Source of the DNA: Alphaproteobacteria bacterium
Lineage (GTDB): Bacteria; Pseudomonadota; Alphaproteobacteria; Bin65
Reading direction: 5' to 3'
DNA length: 32,236 bases
NCBI GenBank assembly: GCA_021776685.1
Contig: JAJFFJ010000097.1
Span: 1 to 32,236 of the forward strand
Under the pieces are notes generated by a model. The model did not search any database. It had not been told where the DNA came from and worked only from the letters and a program-made list of their open reading frames with translations. Position 1 is the stretch's first letter. The number at the start of each line of letters is the position of its first letter. Of this stretch, positions 8,961 to 17,555 are shown in pieces. Made by a program: the position numbers and the translations under genes.

Positions 8961-10049
8961 CTAATCCGAAGCCCCCTTGTCCAGAAGCCCCAGGTCGAGC
9001 CGATAGACCCGCGCCGCCGTGGCGCTGAAAAGCGCGGTTTTCTCATTGCTGCTCATCCCCGCCGACAGGCGTTTGCAGGCGTTCCAGAAAACCGGATAGC
9101 TGACGGAGCCTTTGTCGACGGGAAAGTTGCTCTCGAACATGCAGCGGTCCGGGCCGAAGGCGTCCAGACACACATCTACCCACAGGCGGTAGGCATCGGC
9201 CACCTGCGCCGAGGTGGGCGGCATCTCACCCTCATGCAGGTCATAGCCATTCACCCGCATCAGCAGGCCGCCCAGCTTGACCGTCACGTTTGCGCAAGTG
9301 GCCAGCTCGCGGATGTCGCGTTCCCATTTGGCGAATATCTCGTCACGGCGGCCGGCATAGGCGTTGATGCCCAGCGGGCCGCCCATATGGTCCAGCACGA
9401 TGACAGTTTCCGGGAAAGCCCGCGCCAGGTCCGTCAATTCACTGATCTGCGGATGGAACAGCCACGCGTCGTAGGTGAGGCTGCGTGGCGCCAGTTCCGC
9501 GAAGCCCGACCGAAAGTCCGCGGTCGCCATCATGCCGGGGAAGTTGTTGTGTGCGGGGCTCGAGAAACTGTCGTCCGCATCCCAAGCACTGGAATGGCGT
9601 ATGCCGCGGAAGCGGCTGGCAACCGCGCCGCCGGCCTGAAGATGCGCGTCCAGCACCGGTGCAACGGCGGCACCGGCAGTTAGGTCAGCGTAACCGACAA
9701 TGCCGGCGCAAATTCCCCGCGGCGGGTCGCGGCTCGCGTCGAGCGCGGCGATGCCGTTGACGGCTTCCGTCTCGCCCACTGGCGCCAGGTCGGGTGGCGC
9801 GGTGAGGTTGTAGAAAGCGTAGCACTGGACAAAAACCGTACCGACCACGTTGTGGCCCCCGTTATTGCCGAGGTCCAGATCCGCCAGCAATTCATCGGCC
9901 ATGTAGGGATTGTCCGACCGTTCCCACAGATGATGGTGCGGGTCGACGATCGGCAGGTCCGGCTCAAGGATTTGCTCCTCGTGCCGGGCCAGCCATTCGG
10001 GTCTGACCGGCAGATGCCGGGTCAGGGTTGTGGATGGGGCGGCAGCCAT
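8961..10049 (-). CDS. Amidohydrolase of the COG3618 TIM-barrel family (lactonase-like)
   Basis: The protein (362 residues) starts its barrel with IVDPHHHLW, with His38 and His40 as metal ligands, and ends it with CMFESNFPVDK, where the Asn-Phe-Pro-Val-Asp signature is typical of COG3618. Relatives include 2-pyrone-4,6-dicarboxylate lactonase, 4-sulfomuconolactone hydrolase and L-rhamnono/fucono-lactonases, so hydrolysis of a lactone or ring-cleavage product is likely. GGGAGG lies just upstream of ATG 10049. It sits 24 bases after the first DUF1330 gene and 139 bases before the Rieske gene, within one strand-uniform run. The exact substrate is not readable. Confidence 0.9.
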   Translation of the reverse strand: MAAAPSTTLTRHLPVRPEWLARHEEQILEPDLPIVDPHHHLWERSDNPYMADELLADLDLGNNGGHNVVGTVFVQCYAFYNLTAPPDLAPVGETEAVNGIAALDASRDPPRGICAGIVGYADLTAGAAVAPVLDAHLQAGGAVASRFRGIRHSSAWDADDSFSSPAHNNFPGMMATADFRSGFAELAPRSLTYDAWLFHPQISELTDLARAFPETVIVLDHMGGPLGINAYAGRRDEIFAKWERDIRELATCANVTVKLGGLLMRVNGYDLHEGEMPPTSAQVADAYRLWVDVCLDAFGPDRCMFESNFPVDKGSVSYPVFWNACKRLSAGMSSNEKTALFSATAARVYRLDLGLLDKGASD

Positions 10050-10073
10050 ACCGCCTCCCTTTGCCAGTCCGCG

Positions 10074-10364
10074 TCAGGCGCCTTCGATAATGCGGAAGTC
10101 ACGCTCGACGGCGTCGCCCAGCGCTTCCTTCGCCTTGCCGTAGGCCTCGGAATTATAGGCAGCCTGCGCCGCCTCGAAGCTGTCGAATTCAATTACGACC
10201 GTGCGCATGTTCTTGCCGGCCTCATGGGCCTCGACCTTGCCGCCGCGCGCGATGATATTGCCGCCCGCAGCGATCACCGCCGGTCCTGCCAGTTCGGCAT
10301 AGGCCTTCAGCTTGTCTTCGTCATGCACGGCGCGGTAGGCGCTGATCCAGTATCCTTTGGCCAT
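10074..10364 (-). CDS. DUF1330 protein (first copy)
   Basis: A 96-residue ferredoxin-like (dimeric alpha-beta barrel) protein. GYWISAYR at the start, GGNIIARGGKVE and RTVVIEFDSFEAA are the usual DUF1330 landmarks. No activity is established for the family; the fold is shared with small monooxygenases and isomerases. It lies between the isomerase and amidohydrolase genes. By eye about half its residues match the second copy at 17251-17544, so each of the two catabolic runs carries its own DUF1330. Confidence 0.92.
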   Translation of the reverse strand: MAKGYWISAYRAVHDEDKLKAYAELAGPAVIAAGGNIIARGGKVEAHEAGKNMRTVVIEFDSFEAAQAAYNSEAYGKAKEALGDAVERDFRIIEGA

Positions 10365-10445
10365 GATTTTCTCCCTCGGGTTTTTGTGTTGTTTGATGCC
10401 GTCCCGCCAGAAGCCAACGGCGAGCGCGACTGATTCATCCGCATT

Positions 10446-11081
10446 CTAGGTCTTGAGTCCGCCGTCGAACAGGGGACCGGAAAAAGCTTTGGCGCACGCG
10501 CGCTCCACCTGATCGAGCCGGTCCTGCCCATAGAACATGTCGCCATCCACAAAATAGGTCGGCGAGCCCATCGCCCAGCGTGCCGCGGCCTCTTCATTGT
10601 TGGCGTGATAAGCGCTGACCACCTCCGGCGACAGCGCTGCTTCCAGCAAGGGCGCCGGGTCCAGTTCCACCGCTTCCGCGATCTTCGCAAGCGTGTCCCG
10701 GTCGGCGAGGTCGGCGTCATATCGCCAATGGGCCTCCAGAATGGCATGGGACAGCCGGTCGATATTATGCCCCTGCTGCTGGCCGGCAATCAGCATGCCG
10801 TTGGAGAGATCGAGTGGATTGTCATGGTGTGTGGGGCGGCCACCCACCGGCGCGTTCCTGATTTCCGCCCAGCGCATCAGCTCCCGGTTAAAGAAATACT
10901 GCTTGCGAATGGGCGGCATCTCACGAAATGACGCCAAGCCCGTGGTCTCCATCACAAGATTGACGTCCATGGGCCGATGCTCGATGGCGCGTCCCGTTCG
11001 TTCGGACACTGCTATCAGTTCAGCTGCACCCAGATAGGCATAGGCGGAATGGGCGGAATAAAAATATTCAATCACTGCCAT
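10446..11081 (-). CDS. DsbA-family / 2-hydroxychromene-2-carboxylate isomerase-like protein
   Basis: The protein (211 residues) is a GST-kappa-like thioredoxin fold with an all-alpha insertion. It begins IEYFYSAHSAYAYLG, where Ser12 fits the glutathione-contact Ser of the isomerase family, and ends with GSPTYFVDGDMFYGQDRL, the cis-Pro strand and closing helix. No CXXC is present, so disulfide chemistry is excluded and an isomerase role is favoured. Known members isomerise 2-hydroxychromene-2-carboxylate in naphthalene breakdown. ATG 11081 begins the conserved first strand; the frame upstream to 11204 has no family character. It is the first gene of the run facing the GntR gene. Confidence 0.88.
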   Translation of the reverse strand: MAVIEYFYSAHSAYAYLGAAELIAVSERTGRAIEHRPMDVNLVMETTGLASFREMPPIRKQYFFNRELMRWAEIRNAPVGGRPTHHDNPLDLSNGMLIAGQQQGHNIDRLSHAILEAHWRYDADLADRDTLAKIAEAVELDPAPLLEAALSPEVVSAYHANNEEAAARWAMGSPTYFVDGDMFYGQDRLDQVERACAKAFSGPLFDGGLKT

Positions 11082-11193
11082 GAAGACGCTCGGAGAAAGA
11101 GGGTGACGAACTGTCGGAAGCACCATCATGCAGCGATCCGTGGCAAGGGGAAAGAGCGGGAAAGAGGCCCCGACGGCGCGCCAGCGAGCCGAT

Positions 11194-11205
11194 GACGTAT
11201 ACATG
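11194..11205. promoter_or_regulatory. Putative GntR operator, distal copy (GACGTATACATG)
   Basis: This site shares the core GTATACATG with the perfect palindrome at 11257-11268 and is itself an imperfect palindrome. It lies 113 bases upstream of the isomerase start. The two centres are 63 bases apart, six turns of B-DNA, so bound dimers would sit on the same face of the helix. Binding by the adjacent GntR protein is inferred from position and from the family's GT-N-AC type half-sites. Confidence 0.6.
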
Positions 11206-11256
11206 GGAAGTCACATAAGCGTATTTTACTTGCCAATTCCCGCCCAATCCGCCAGT

Positions 11257-11268
11257 CATGTATACATG
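11257..11268. promoter_or_regulatory. Putative GntR operator, proximal copy (CATGTATACATG, perfect palindrome)
   Basis: A perfect 12-bp palindrome 45 bases before the GntR start and 175 bases before the divergent isomerase start. TGTATACA fits the TNGTNNNACNA-like operators of the FadR branch with a shortened centre. Position suggests autoregulation plus control of the minus-strand run. Confidence 0.65.
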
Positions 11269-11313
11269 AAATTTCAGATGAACATCTGACCTTACCGAGA
11301 CCTGCTGCCGCCC

Positions 11314-12036
11314 ATGCGCACCCGCACGGAAAACGTCGCCAACAGCCTGCGAGATGGCATCCTTCAAGGCAGATATCCTGCGGGGTATCACCTGCAGGAA
11401 ACGCCGCTGTCGGAAGAAATGGACGTCTCCCGGACGCCCGTGCGCGCCGCCTTGGCAGCATTGGCGGCCGAAGGCCTGCTCGACTATGTGCCCAAACGCG
11501 GCTACTCGGTGCGCGGCTTCAGTCTCGCGGAGGTTGAGGCAACCTACGAAATCCGCGCCAATCTGGAAGGTATGGCCTGCAGATTGGCGGCAGAACGCGG
11601 CCTCGACGCTGCGACCTGCCGCAAGCTTGAGGAGTTGCTCGCATGGGGCGATGCCATTCTGGCCCATGGCACGCTCCGGGCCGAGGACCAGGATGACTGG
11701 ATGGACATGAACAACCGGTTCCATCGCGGCCTGATCGATGCGGCCGGCAACCGTGTTTTGCTGGATCTGATTGAGCGAACCTACAGCATCCCGCTGGCCT
11801 CCAGCCGTGTGGTGCACTGGTATGACTATTTTGCGATCAAGGGCTCCCACGATCTGCATCGCCGCGTCTTCGACTATGTACGGGATGGCCGGGGCGTAAA
11901 TGCGGAAGCCGCAATGCGGGAACATATCCTTCAAGCCATTGATCAAATTCGCGACCGGCTGGAACCTGCCGGCGCCGATAATGTGGTGGTGCTGAACGCC
12001 CACCCCATCGCAGCAGGAGGCAGGGATGCTGGTTAA
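11314..12036 (+). CDS. GntR-family regulator, FadR branch (FCD domain)
   Basis: The 240-residue protein has an N-terminal winged helix (residues 5-67, with PLSEEMDVSRTPVRAAL as the recognition region and KRGYSVRG as the wing). A helical FCD domain (about 75-218) carries candidate metal ligands Asn133, His137, His182 and His204. FCD regulators usually bind small organic acids and derepress nearby catabolic genes. It is divergent from the isomerase-to-SnoaL run and overlaps the following VOC gene by 11 bases, so it is co-transcribed with that gene and perhaps the ABC importer. Two matching palindromes lie directly upstream. Confidence 0.93.
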   Translation: MRTRTENVANSLRDGILQGRYPAGYHLQETPLSEEMDVSRTPVRAALAALAAEGLLDYVPKRGYSVRGFSLAEVEATYEIRANLEGMACRLAAERGLDAATCRKLEELLAWGDAILAHGTLRAEDQDDWMDMNNRFHRGLIDAAGNRVLLDLIERTYSIPLASSRVVHWYDYFAIKGSHDLHRRVFDYVRDGRGVNAEAAMREHILQAIDQIRDRLEPAGADNVVVLNAHPIAAGGRDAG

Positions 12037-12538
12037 ATCGCTTCATCATGTGGCCTACCGGTGCAAGGATGCCCGGGAAACGACGGCCTTCTACACCAAG
12101 GCACTGGGACTGAAATATTCCATGGCCGTCTCCAACGACACGGTCGGCTCCACGGGCGAATACAGCCCGCATTTCCACATCTTCTTTGAGATGGAAGACG
12201 GCAGCCACGTGGCCTTTTTCGAGGTGCCCGAGGCGGATCCCATGGGTTTCGACCCGAACACGCCGGATTGGGTGCAACATCTGGCCCTCCGGGTTGAATC
12301 CATGGACGAATTGCTCGAGGCCAAGGCGCGGCTGGAAAAAATGGATGTGGATGTGATTGGCCCCACCGATCATCACATTTGTCAGTCAATCTACTTTCAT
12401 GACCCCAGCGGCCATCGGCTGGAGTTGACATACCCGACCCAGACAGCAGAGATGACGGTGGCATTGGAAGAGGCTGCGGATGATATGCTGGATCAGTGGG
12501 ACCGAACCAAGCGTGCGGTCCCCGGCCCGGCCATTTGA
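12026..12538 (+). CDS. VOC family protein, glyoxalase/extradiol type
   Basis: A 170-residue single-unit VOC protein with the full metal triad: His8 in SLHHVAYR, His85 in WVQHLALRV and Glu133 in HRLELTYP. YFHDPSGHRLEL is the end-of-domain motif. The gene overlaps the GntR gene by 11 bases and so belongs to the same transcript. In this context it may act on a pathway intermediate, as a ring-cleavage enzyme, epimerase or lyase; the sequence does not decide. The C-terminal 30 residues are a helical extension outside the domain. Confidence 0.87.
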   Translation: MLVKSLHHVAYRCKDARETTAFYTKALGLKYSMAVSNDTVGSTGEYSPHFHIFFEMEDGSHVAFFEVPEADPMGFDPNTPDWVQHLALRVESMDELLEAKARLEKMDVDVIGPTDHHICQSIYFHDPSGHRLELTYPTQTAEMTVALEEAADDMLDQWDRTKRAVPGPAI

Positions 12539-12621
12539 GGCAGCAAATAAGCAAATCCAACCTGCCGGCAGTCAGGAGCAAACCTGCAGACCGGCGACAG
12601 TCCAACGGGAGGGACACTTAA

Positions 12622-13761
12622 ATGAAACGCAAGAGTCTATTGATAGCCGCAGCCGCGGCTGTTGCGTTCTGGTCGGGATCGGCCGTAGCGCAGAGCACAA
12701 TCAAGATCGGCGTCATTACCGACAGGACAGGCAACGCGCGCTTTTATGCAGAGCCGGTGCTGAGCGGCATCCGTCTGGCGGCAAAACACATCAACGCCAA
12801 TGGTGGCCTGCTCGGCAAGAAAATTGAGCTGGTCATTGAGGACGACGGCAACAAACCCGACGTTTCCGCGTCAAAAGCGCAGAAACTGATCGACGCGGGC
12901 GTCGTTGCGATCATCAGCAATTCAAGCTCGACCTCGTCGCAGCAGGCGCAGAACACCACCATCAAGACCCTGACGCCGCACGTCACTCATAACGGCTCGG
13001 ACTCGCTGACCCGCAAGCTGAAGCACTCGTGCTTCTTCCAGATTGGCCCGCTTGGCTCGATCCAGATCAAGACGCTCATGTCTTACGCACGCGCCAAGAA
13101 CTACAAGCGCGTCGCGTTGGTCACCGACAACAGTGCGCTCGGCCAGATCATTGCCAAGTTTTTCAAGATCTTTCTGATCAAATCAGGCGTCAAGGTCGTG
13201 GTCGAGCAGGTCATTCCTGCAGGCTCCAAGTCCGCCCTGCCGCAGATGCAGAAGGTGCGCGCCGCGAAACCGGAGGCGATTTTCCAGGCGGGTATCCTGA
13301 GCCGCGAGATGGTGTTGTTTTTCCGCGCCTATCACCAGCTGGGCCTGAAACAGCAAATCCTCGGTTCCTTCAACCTGTCGATCCCAAGCTATCTGCGTAC
13401 AGCCAAGGGCCTGATGGAAGGCGTCGCCTTCATCGATGCCTATGATCCGCGCAAGCCGGAAGTTCAGGCCTTCATCAAGGTCTACACGAAGGAGCACGGC
13501 AAGAAACCCTACTCCCTTCCGGCATATGGCTACGACGATCTGGGGGTCCTGGTACAGGCGATCAAGCGTGCCGGGTCCACCGACAAGGTCAAGGTCTGTG
13601 CAGCGTTGAAGGCCACCCACAAATGGGTCGGCGTTCTGGCGGCAAAGGGCACGTCGTACAGCTTCGCCAAAGGCCGCGCCGGCTATCCGGTGGAAGGTGC
13701 TGTGGTTCGGTTGATCAAGAACAACGATCACGGCCCTGTGGTTCACAGCGGCACCAAATAG
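12622..13761 (+). CDS. Periplasmic substrate-binding protein of a Liv-type (HAAT) ABC importer
   Basis: The 379-residue protein has a clean Sec signal peptide (MKRKSLLIAAAAAVAF... ending SAVAQ, about 23 residues) and then a type I periplasmic-binding fold beginning IKIGVITDRTG. AKHINANGGLLGKKIELVIEDDG is the usual Peripla_BP_6 start. GGGAGG precedes the ATG. It is the first gene of a complete five-gene importer. Such binding proteins take branched-chain amino acids, amides or aromatic acids. Its place beside a Rieske oxygenase cluster favours an aromatic or cyclic acid, which is inference. A strong terminator follows it, which would raise its output relative to the membrane genes. Confidence 0.92.
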   Translation: MKRKSLLIAAAAAVAFWSGSAVAQSTIKIGVITDRTGNARFYAEPVLSGIRLAAKHINANGGLLGKKIELVIEDDGNKPDVSASKAQKLIDAGVVAIISNSSSTSSQQAQNTTIKTLTPHVTHNGSDSLTRKLKHSCFFQIGPLGSIQIKTLMSYARAKNYKRVALVTDNSALGQIIAKFFKIFLIKSGVKVVVEQVIPAGSKSALPQMQKVRAAKPEAIFQAGILSREMVLFFRAYHQLGLKQQILGSFNLSIPSYLRTAKGLMEGVAFIDAYDPRKPEVQAFIKVYTKEHGKKPYSLPAYGYDDLGVLVQAIKRAGSTDKVKVCAALKATHKWVGVLAAKGTSYSFAKGRAGYPVEGAVVRLIKNNDHGPVVHSGTK

Positions 13762-13778
13762 CTGCAACCGCGAATTGG

Positions 13779-13823
13779 GGCGGAGCCGGCCGGCGAGCAT
13801 TTGGCCGGCTCCGCCTTTCTTTT
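13779..13823 (+). terminator. Rho-independent terminator/attenuator between binding-protein and permease genes
   Basis: A perfect 13-bp GC-rich stem (13779-13791 with 13803-13815), an 11-base loop, and then TTTCTTTT at 13816-13823. It lies 17 bases after the binding-protein stop and 60 bases before the permease start. Partial termination or 3'-end protection here is a common way to make more binding protein than permease. Confidence 0.88.
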
Positions 13824-13882
13824 CGTCGCCTCGGCGACTTCCGTCGGTTTTCACGTAAGGGTCCGGCGCACAATGGCACCTC

Positions 13883-14764
13883 ATGGCTGATCTTCTGGAA
13901 CTGCTTGTCAGCGCCACGGCGTCCGGCTGCGTCTATGGCCTGATTGCGCTCGCCTATTTGCTGGTTCTGCGGCCGACAGGCGTCATCAACTTCGCCTCCG
14001 GCGAATGGGCGATGATGGGCGCCTACGCCGCCTATGTAATTTCTGATGCAGGTGGACTGCCCCCGATCCTCGCCATCCCCGCGGCGGCGTTGGTGCTGGC
14101 CATCATCGGCTGGCTGACGGAATGGCTGACGGTGCGGCCGCTTGTCGAGCGGGGCGCCGGGCATCTAGCGCCTATCCTGGCGCTGCTCGGTATGCTGGTG
14201 ATCTATCATCAGGTGGTGCTGCTGTCGTTCAGCGAAGATCAGTATCCGCTGGACGGCCCCTTCGGCTTCGGCCGGATTGAGTTCGGGCTCCTTGCCGGAT
14301 CCTATCAGGACTTCTTCATCGTCGGCGCCACCATCGCCATCTTCATCGGGTTCTGGCTGTTTTTCGAGCGTACGGTCTGGGGCAGAAGTTTCGAGGCCGT
14401 TGCCATCAACCGGCGGGCCGCAGCCCTGATGGGCATTAATCTGCGCATGGTAACGGCCCTGTCTTTTGCCGGCGCCGCCGCGATCGCCGCCACTGCCGGG
14501 GTGCTTGACAGCCCGCGCGGTTCGGTCGAAGCGAACATGTCACTTCCGCTCGCCGTGCAAGGCTTCTCCGCCCTCATCATCGGTGGCATCAATCGGGTGG
14601 AAGGCGCGCTACTTGGCGGCATTGTTCTGGCCTTTGCCGAGGATCTGACCCGCCGCTATGCACCAATCCCGTCCGGCCTCGCTCTCGGCGTCACGCCCGT
14701 ATTGCTGATCACCTTCCTGCTCGTCCTGCCAAACGGAATCCTGCGCGCGAAGGAGGCCAAGTGA
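13883..14764 (+). CDS. livH: Branched-chain amino acid-type ABC permease, LivH family
   Basis: The protein (293 residues) has about eight hydrophobic segments and the LivH-type start (SATASGCVYGLIALAYLLVLRPTGVINFASGEW). The sequence AVQGFSALIIGGINRVEGALLGG near residues 220-245 is the coupling region contacting the ATPases. It forms the membrane pore with the LivM partner. No strong Shine-Dalgarno sequence precedes ATG 13883. It is transcribed after the terminator-like hairpin and overlaps the next permease gene by one base. The name gives family membership only; the transported compound need not be an amino acid. Confidence 0.92.
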   Translation: MADLLELLVSATASGCVYGLIALAYLLVLRPTGVINFASGEWAMMGAYAAYVISDAGGLPPILAIPAAALVLAIIGWLTEWLTVRPLVERGAGHLAPILALLGMLVIYHQVVLLSFSEDQYPLDGPFGFGRIEFGLLAGSYQDFFIVGATIAIFIGFWLFFERTVWGRSFEAVAINRRAAALMGINLRMVTALSFAGAAAIAATAGVLDSPRGSVEANMSLPLAVQGFSALIIGGINRVEGALLGGIVLAFAEDLTRRYAPIPSGLALGVTPVLLITFLLVLPNGILRAKEAK

Positions 14765-15714
14765 TGGGTGCCGCAATTCGATGGGGAGGTGCTGCACTGA
14801 TCATGTGTGTCGTGCCCTTCCTGTTGCCGCTTTATGAAATGGACGTCTACAGGAAGATGTTGTTCTGGGTGGCGCTGGCCATCAGCTACAACTTCCTCTT
14901 CGGCATCGCCGGCCAGATGGCGCTGTCTCATTTCGCATTCGCCGGCATTGGCGCCTATACGGTCGTCATTCTGATGACCCAGGCGGGCGTCCCACTGCTC
15001 CTGGCCATCCCGCTTGCCCTTGGCCTTGCTGGCATTTTGGCCTTCATCGTGTCTTTCGCGGCAACCCGGCTCGAGGGCTTCTATCTGGCGCTGGCGACCC
15101 TGGCGTTCGCGCAATTATTCATTGTCATTCTTGACGAAGGTGGCGCACTGACCGGCGGTACCGGCGGGTTGACCAGCTACAAGCTGCCTCTCGTCTTCGG
15201 ATTCGAGATCCAGGGCCCCTGGCTTGCCATTGCCATGGCTCTCGTACTGCTCCTGACCCTTGCCTTCCTGCTCCGGATCGACCGGTCGTGGTATGGCCGG
15301 GCGTGCCGCGCCATCCGTGACAATGGCGAGGCGGCGGCGGCCATGGGGGTCGATGTCAAACGCACCAAGATCATGGCATTCACCCTGACAAGCGTCATGG
15401 CCGCCGGCGCGGGCATGGTTTACGCGTTTTTCGACAATACGGTGAACCCACCGGTGTTCGGCCTTGAGAACGCCTTCATGCTGCTCTTCATGGTCATCAT
15501 CGGTGGCAGCGGCAGTCATCTGGGCGCCATCGTCGGCGCAGTCCTCCTCAGGCTGCTGCAGGACATGCTGGAGCCGTTTGTTGGCCAGTTTCATGTCATG
15601 GGCCTCGGCATCCTGATGGTGGTGGTGATCCTGGTCCAGCCGAAGGGCCTCGTCGGCATCTGGGACGATCTTGTGGGCCGGAAACGCGCCGGCCGCCGGA
15701 AGGCAAAGCCATGA
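14764..15714 (+). CDS. livM: Branched-chain amino acid-type ABC permease, LivM family
   Basis: The 316-residue membrane protein carries the LivM signature [19 protein letters not shown] and later [17 protein letters not shown], the cytoplasmic loop that docks on the ATPases. I place the start at ATG 14764, which shares its A with the livH stop codon and has AAGGAGG 7 bases upstream; GTG 14761 is the alternative. The last four bases overlap livG. It pairs with LivH as the second pore subunit. Confidence 0.92.
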   Translation: MGAAIRWGGAALIMCVVPFLLPLYEMDVYRKMLFWVALAISYNFLFGIAGQMALSHFAFAGIGAYTVVILMTQAGVPLLLAIPLALGLAGILAFIVSFAATRLEGFYLALATLAFAQLFIVILDEGGALTGGTGGLTSYKLPLVFGFEIQGPWLAIAMALVLLLTLAFLLRIDRSWYGRACRAIRDNGEAAAAMGVDVKRTKIMAFTLTSVMAAGAGMVYAFFDNTVNPPVFGLENAFMLLFMVIIGGSGSHLGAIVGAVLLRLLQDMLEPFVGQFHVMGLGILMVVVILVQPKGLVGIWDDLVGRKRAGRRKAKP

Positions 15715-16526
15715 CCGCGGGCAAAACCTTCATCGAGATCAGCAACCTGTCGAAGCGATTCGGCGGATTGACCGCAGTCGACGACGTGGATTTCGAGGTG
15801 CGCGAAGGCGAGGTGTTGGGTCTGATTGGCCCCAACGGCGCAGGCAAAAGCACCACCTTCAATCTGATCTGCGGTTACTATCCGGCAAATACCGGCTCGA
15901 TCCGGCTGGACGGCAAGGAAATCATCGGCCAGCCGCCGCACAAGATCGCCGCGCTCGGCATCATGCGTACCTTCCAGCACAACATGCCGTTTGAAGGCAT
16001 GTCGGTTACAGAAAACGTAATGGTCGGCGCGCATACCACCCTGCACGGCGGTTTGATCCCGGTGTTGCTCGGCACAGGCCGCGCACGATCCGAGGAGCGG
16101 GCGCTGCGAAAGAAAGCTGACGAACTGATCGATTTTGTCGGCCTTTCCGAAGAACGCGATACGCCGGTCACATCTCTCTCGTTTGGCCAGGGCCGCCTCC
16201 TGGAAACCGCCCGCGCGCTAGCCGGAGAGCCGCGCCTGATCCTGTTCGATGAACCGGCTGCCGGTCTCACACCTAGCGAATGCGTCAGGTTGAGTGAGAT
16301 CATTCGTGGCATCGCCGACCGCGGCATCGCAGTGTTGCTGATCGAGCACGATATGCACTTCCTGATGTCCCTGGCGGAGCGGGTCGTCGTGCTGAATTTC
16401 GGCAGCAAGATCGCCGATGCCCTGCCCCAGGATATCCGCAACAATCCCGCTGTCATCCAAGCCTACCTGGGCGACGCGGCGGTGATCGGCGCGGACACTG
16501 AGAATGGGAGCGGCGCCGATGCTTGA
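15711..16526 (+). CDS. livG: ABC transporter ATP-binding protein, LivG family
   Basis: A 271-residue ATPase with Walker [10 protein letters not shown], the Q-loop in RTFQHNMPF, signature [14 protein letters not shown] (the LivG variant without the second Gly), Walker B LILFDEP and the switch His in LLIEHDMHF. LivG-type ATPases work as a heterodimer with LivF under the two permeases. The ATGA overlap with livM indicates coupled translation. The C-terminal 15 residues are acidic and Gly-rich and overlap the start of livF. Confidence 0.94.
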   Translation: MTAGKTFIEISNLSKRFGGLTAVDDVDFEVREGEVLGLIGPNGAGKSTTFNLICGYYPANTGSIRLDGKEIIGQPPHKIAALGIMRTFQHNMPFEGMSVTENVMVGAHTTLHGGLIPVLLGTGRARSEERALRKKADELIDFVGLSEERDTPVTSLSFGQGRLLETARALAGEPRLILFDEPAAGLTPSECVRLSEIIRGIADRGIAVLLIEHDMHFLMSLAERVVVLNFGSKIADALPQDIRNNPAVIQAYLGDAAVIGADTENGSGADA

Positions 16527-17247
16527 GGTCCGCGGCCTCACCGCCGGTTATGGCTCGGTACAGGTGATTCACGGCCTCGACCTGACGGTCGAAACCGGGG
16601 AGACCGTAACGTTGCTGGGCCCGAACGGCGCCGGCAAGTCGACCCTGATGGGGGCGATCACCGGCACAATCCGCCGCCGCGGTGGCAGGGTCGCCTTTGA
16701 AGGGACCGATCTGAGCGGTCTCGACAGTCACAAGATTGTAGACGCTGGGCTGCGCCTGGTTCCTGAAGGGCGTTTGATCTTCGGGCCGTTCACCGTGCGG
16801 GACAACCTGCGGCTTGGTGCGCTGAAGCTCCACCGCGGTGACGGTCGTTCCGTGGAAGAACGGTTCGAGTATGTCTACGACCTGTTTCCGCGTCTGAAGG
16901 AACGGTCCGGTCAGCTTGCCGGCACCCTGTCCGGCGGTGAACAACAGATGTTGGCGATCGGCCGGGCATTGATGTCCAGTCCTCGCGTCCTGCTGCTGGA
17001 CGAGCCGTTCCTGGGTTTGGCGCCGATGGTCGTCCAGGAAATCCGGAGTGCGCTGGAAGCGTTGCAGGAACTTGGGCTGACCATCCTGCTGGTGGAGCAG
17101 AAACTGGACATCGCGCTCGCCGTAGCGCGGCGGGCCTATGTGCTGATCAAAGGCCAGGTCGTGCTCGAATCCTCCACCGAAGACATGGCGAAGATGGACA
17201 ATCTCAATACGCTCTACTTCGACCTGGCCGAAGAAAGCGCCGCCTGA
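16519..17247 (+). CDS. livF: ABC transporter ATP-binding protein, LivF family
   Basis: The ATPase (242 residues from this start) has Walker [10 protein letters not shown], signature LSGGEQQMLAIGRAL, Walker B VLLLDEPFLGL and the switch region LLVEQKLDIAL, where the usual His position is Gln as is normal in LivF. ATG 16519 is chosen because GGGAG lies 8 bases upstream and MLEVRGL is the normal start; ATG 16504 is in frame and possible. It ends the importer operon, and only 3 bases separate its stop from that of the convergent DUF1330 gene. Confidence 0.94.
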   Translation: MLEVRGLTAGYGSVQVIHGLDLTVETGETVTLLGPNGAGKSTLMGAITGTIRRRGGRVAFEGTDLSGLDSHKIVDAGLRLVPEGRLIFGPFTVRDNLRLGALKLHRGDGRSVEERFEYVYDLFPRLKERSGQLAGTLSGGEQQMLAIGRALMSSPRVLLLDEPFLGLAPMVVQEIRSALEALQELGLTILLVEQKLDIALAVARRAYVLIKGQVVLESSTEDMAKMDNLNTLYFDLAEESAA

Positions 17248-17250
17248 ACG

Positions 17251-17544
17251 TCAGTCCACCGCCTCGACCACCCGCATGTCGCGGACCGCGCCGTCGCCGA
17301 GAAGCTTGAGCGCAGCCTGATAACCTTCGCTGTCATAGGCAGCGACAGCTTGTTCATAGCTGTCGAACTCGATCACCACGGTGCGTTCCGGCACGCCCGC
17401 CTCCCAGGCCGTCACCTTGCCGCCACGGGCAAGGATGCGGCCCCCCGCAGCCTTAAGCGCTGGCACAGCTAAGGCCGCATAGGCGTCCTGCTTCTCCTGA
17501 TCGTTGAGCTCGCGGTAAATCCCCAGCCAGTAGGCTTTCGGCAT
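17251..17544 (-). CDS. DUF1330 protein (second copy)
   Basis: A 97-residue paralog of the protein at 10074-10364, sharing AYW..IYR, GG.I.ARGGKV, EAG and RTVVIEFDS and aligning with only one gap. It is the last gene of the seven-gene minus-strand run and follows the quinone oxidoreductase by 11 bases. The activity is unknown. Separate copies in both catabolic runs suggest each handles a different intermediate or that one arose by local duplication. Confidence 0.92.
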   Translation of the reverse strand: MPKAYWLGIYRELNDQEKQDAYAALAVPALKAAGGRILARGGKVTAWEAGVPERTVVIEFDSYEQAVAAYDSEGYQAALKLLGDGAVRDMRVVEAVD

Positions 17545-17555
17545 GATCTCTCTCC

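Noticed and set aside
12562-12571. CTGCCGGCAG palindrome between the VOC and binding-protein genes
   Set aside because: No loop, no T-tract and a common GC-rich 10-mer; not enough for a terminator or operator call.
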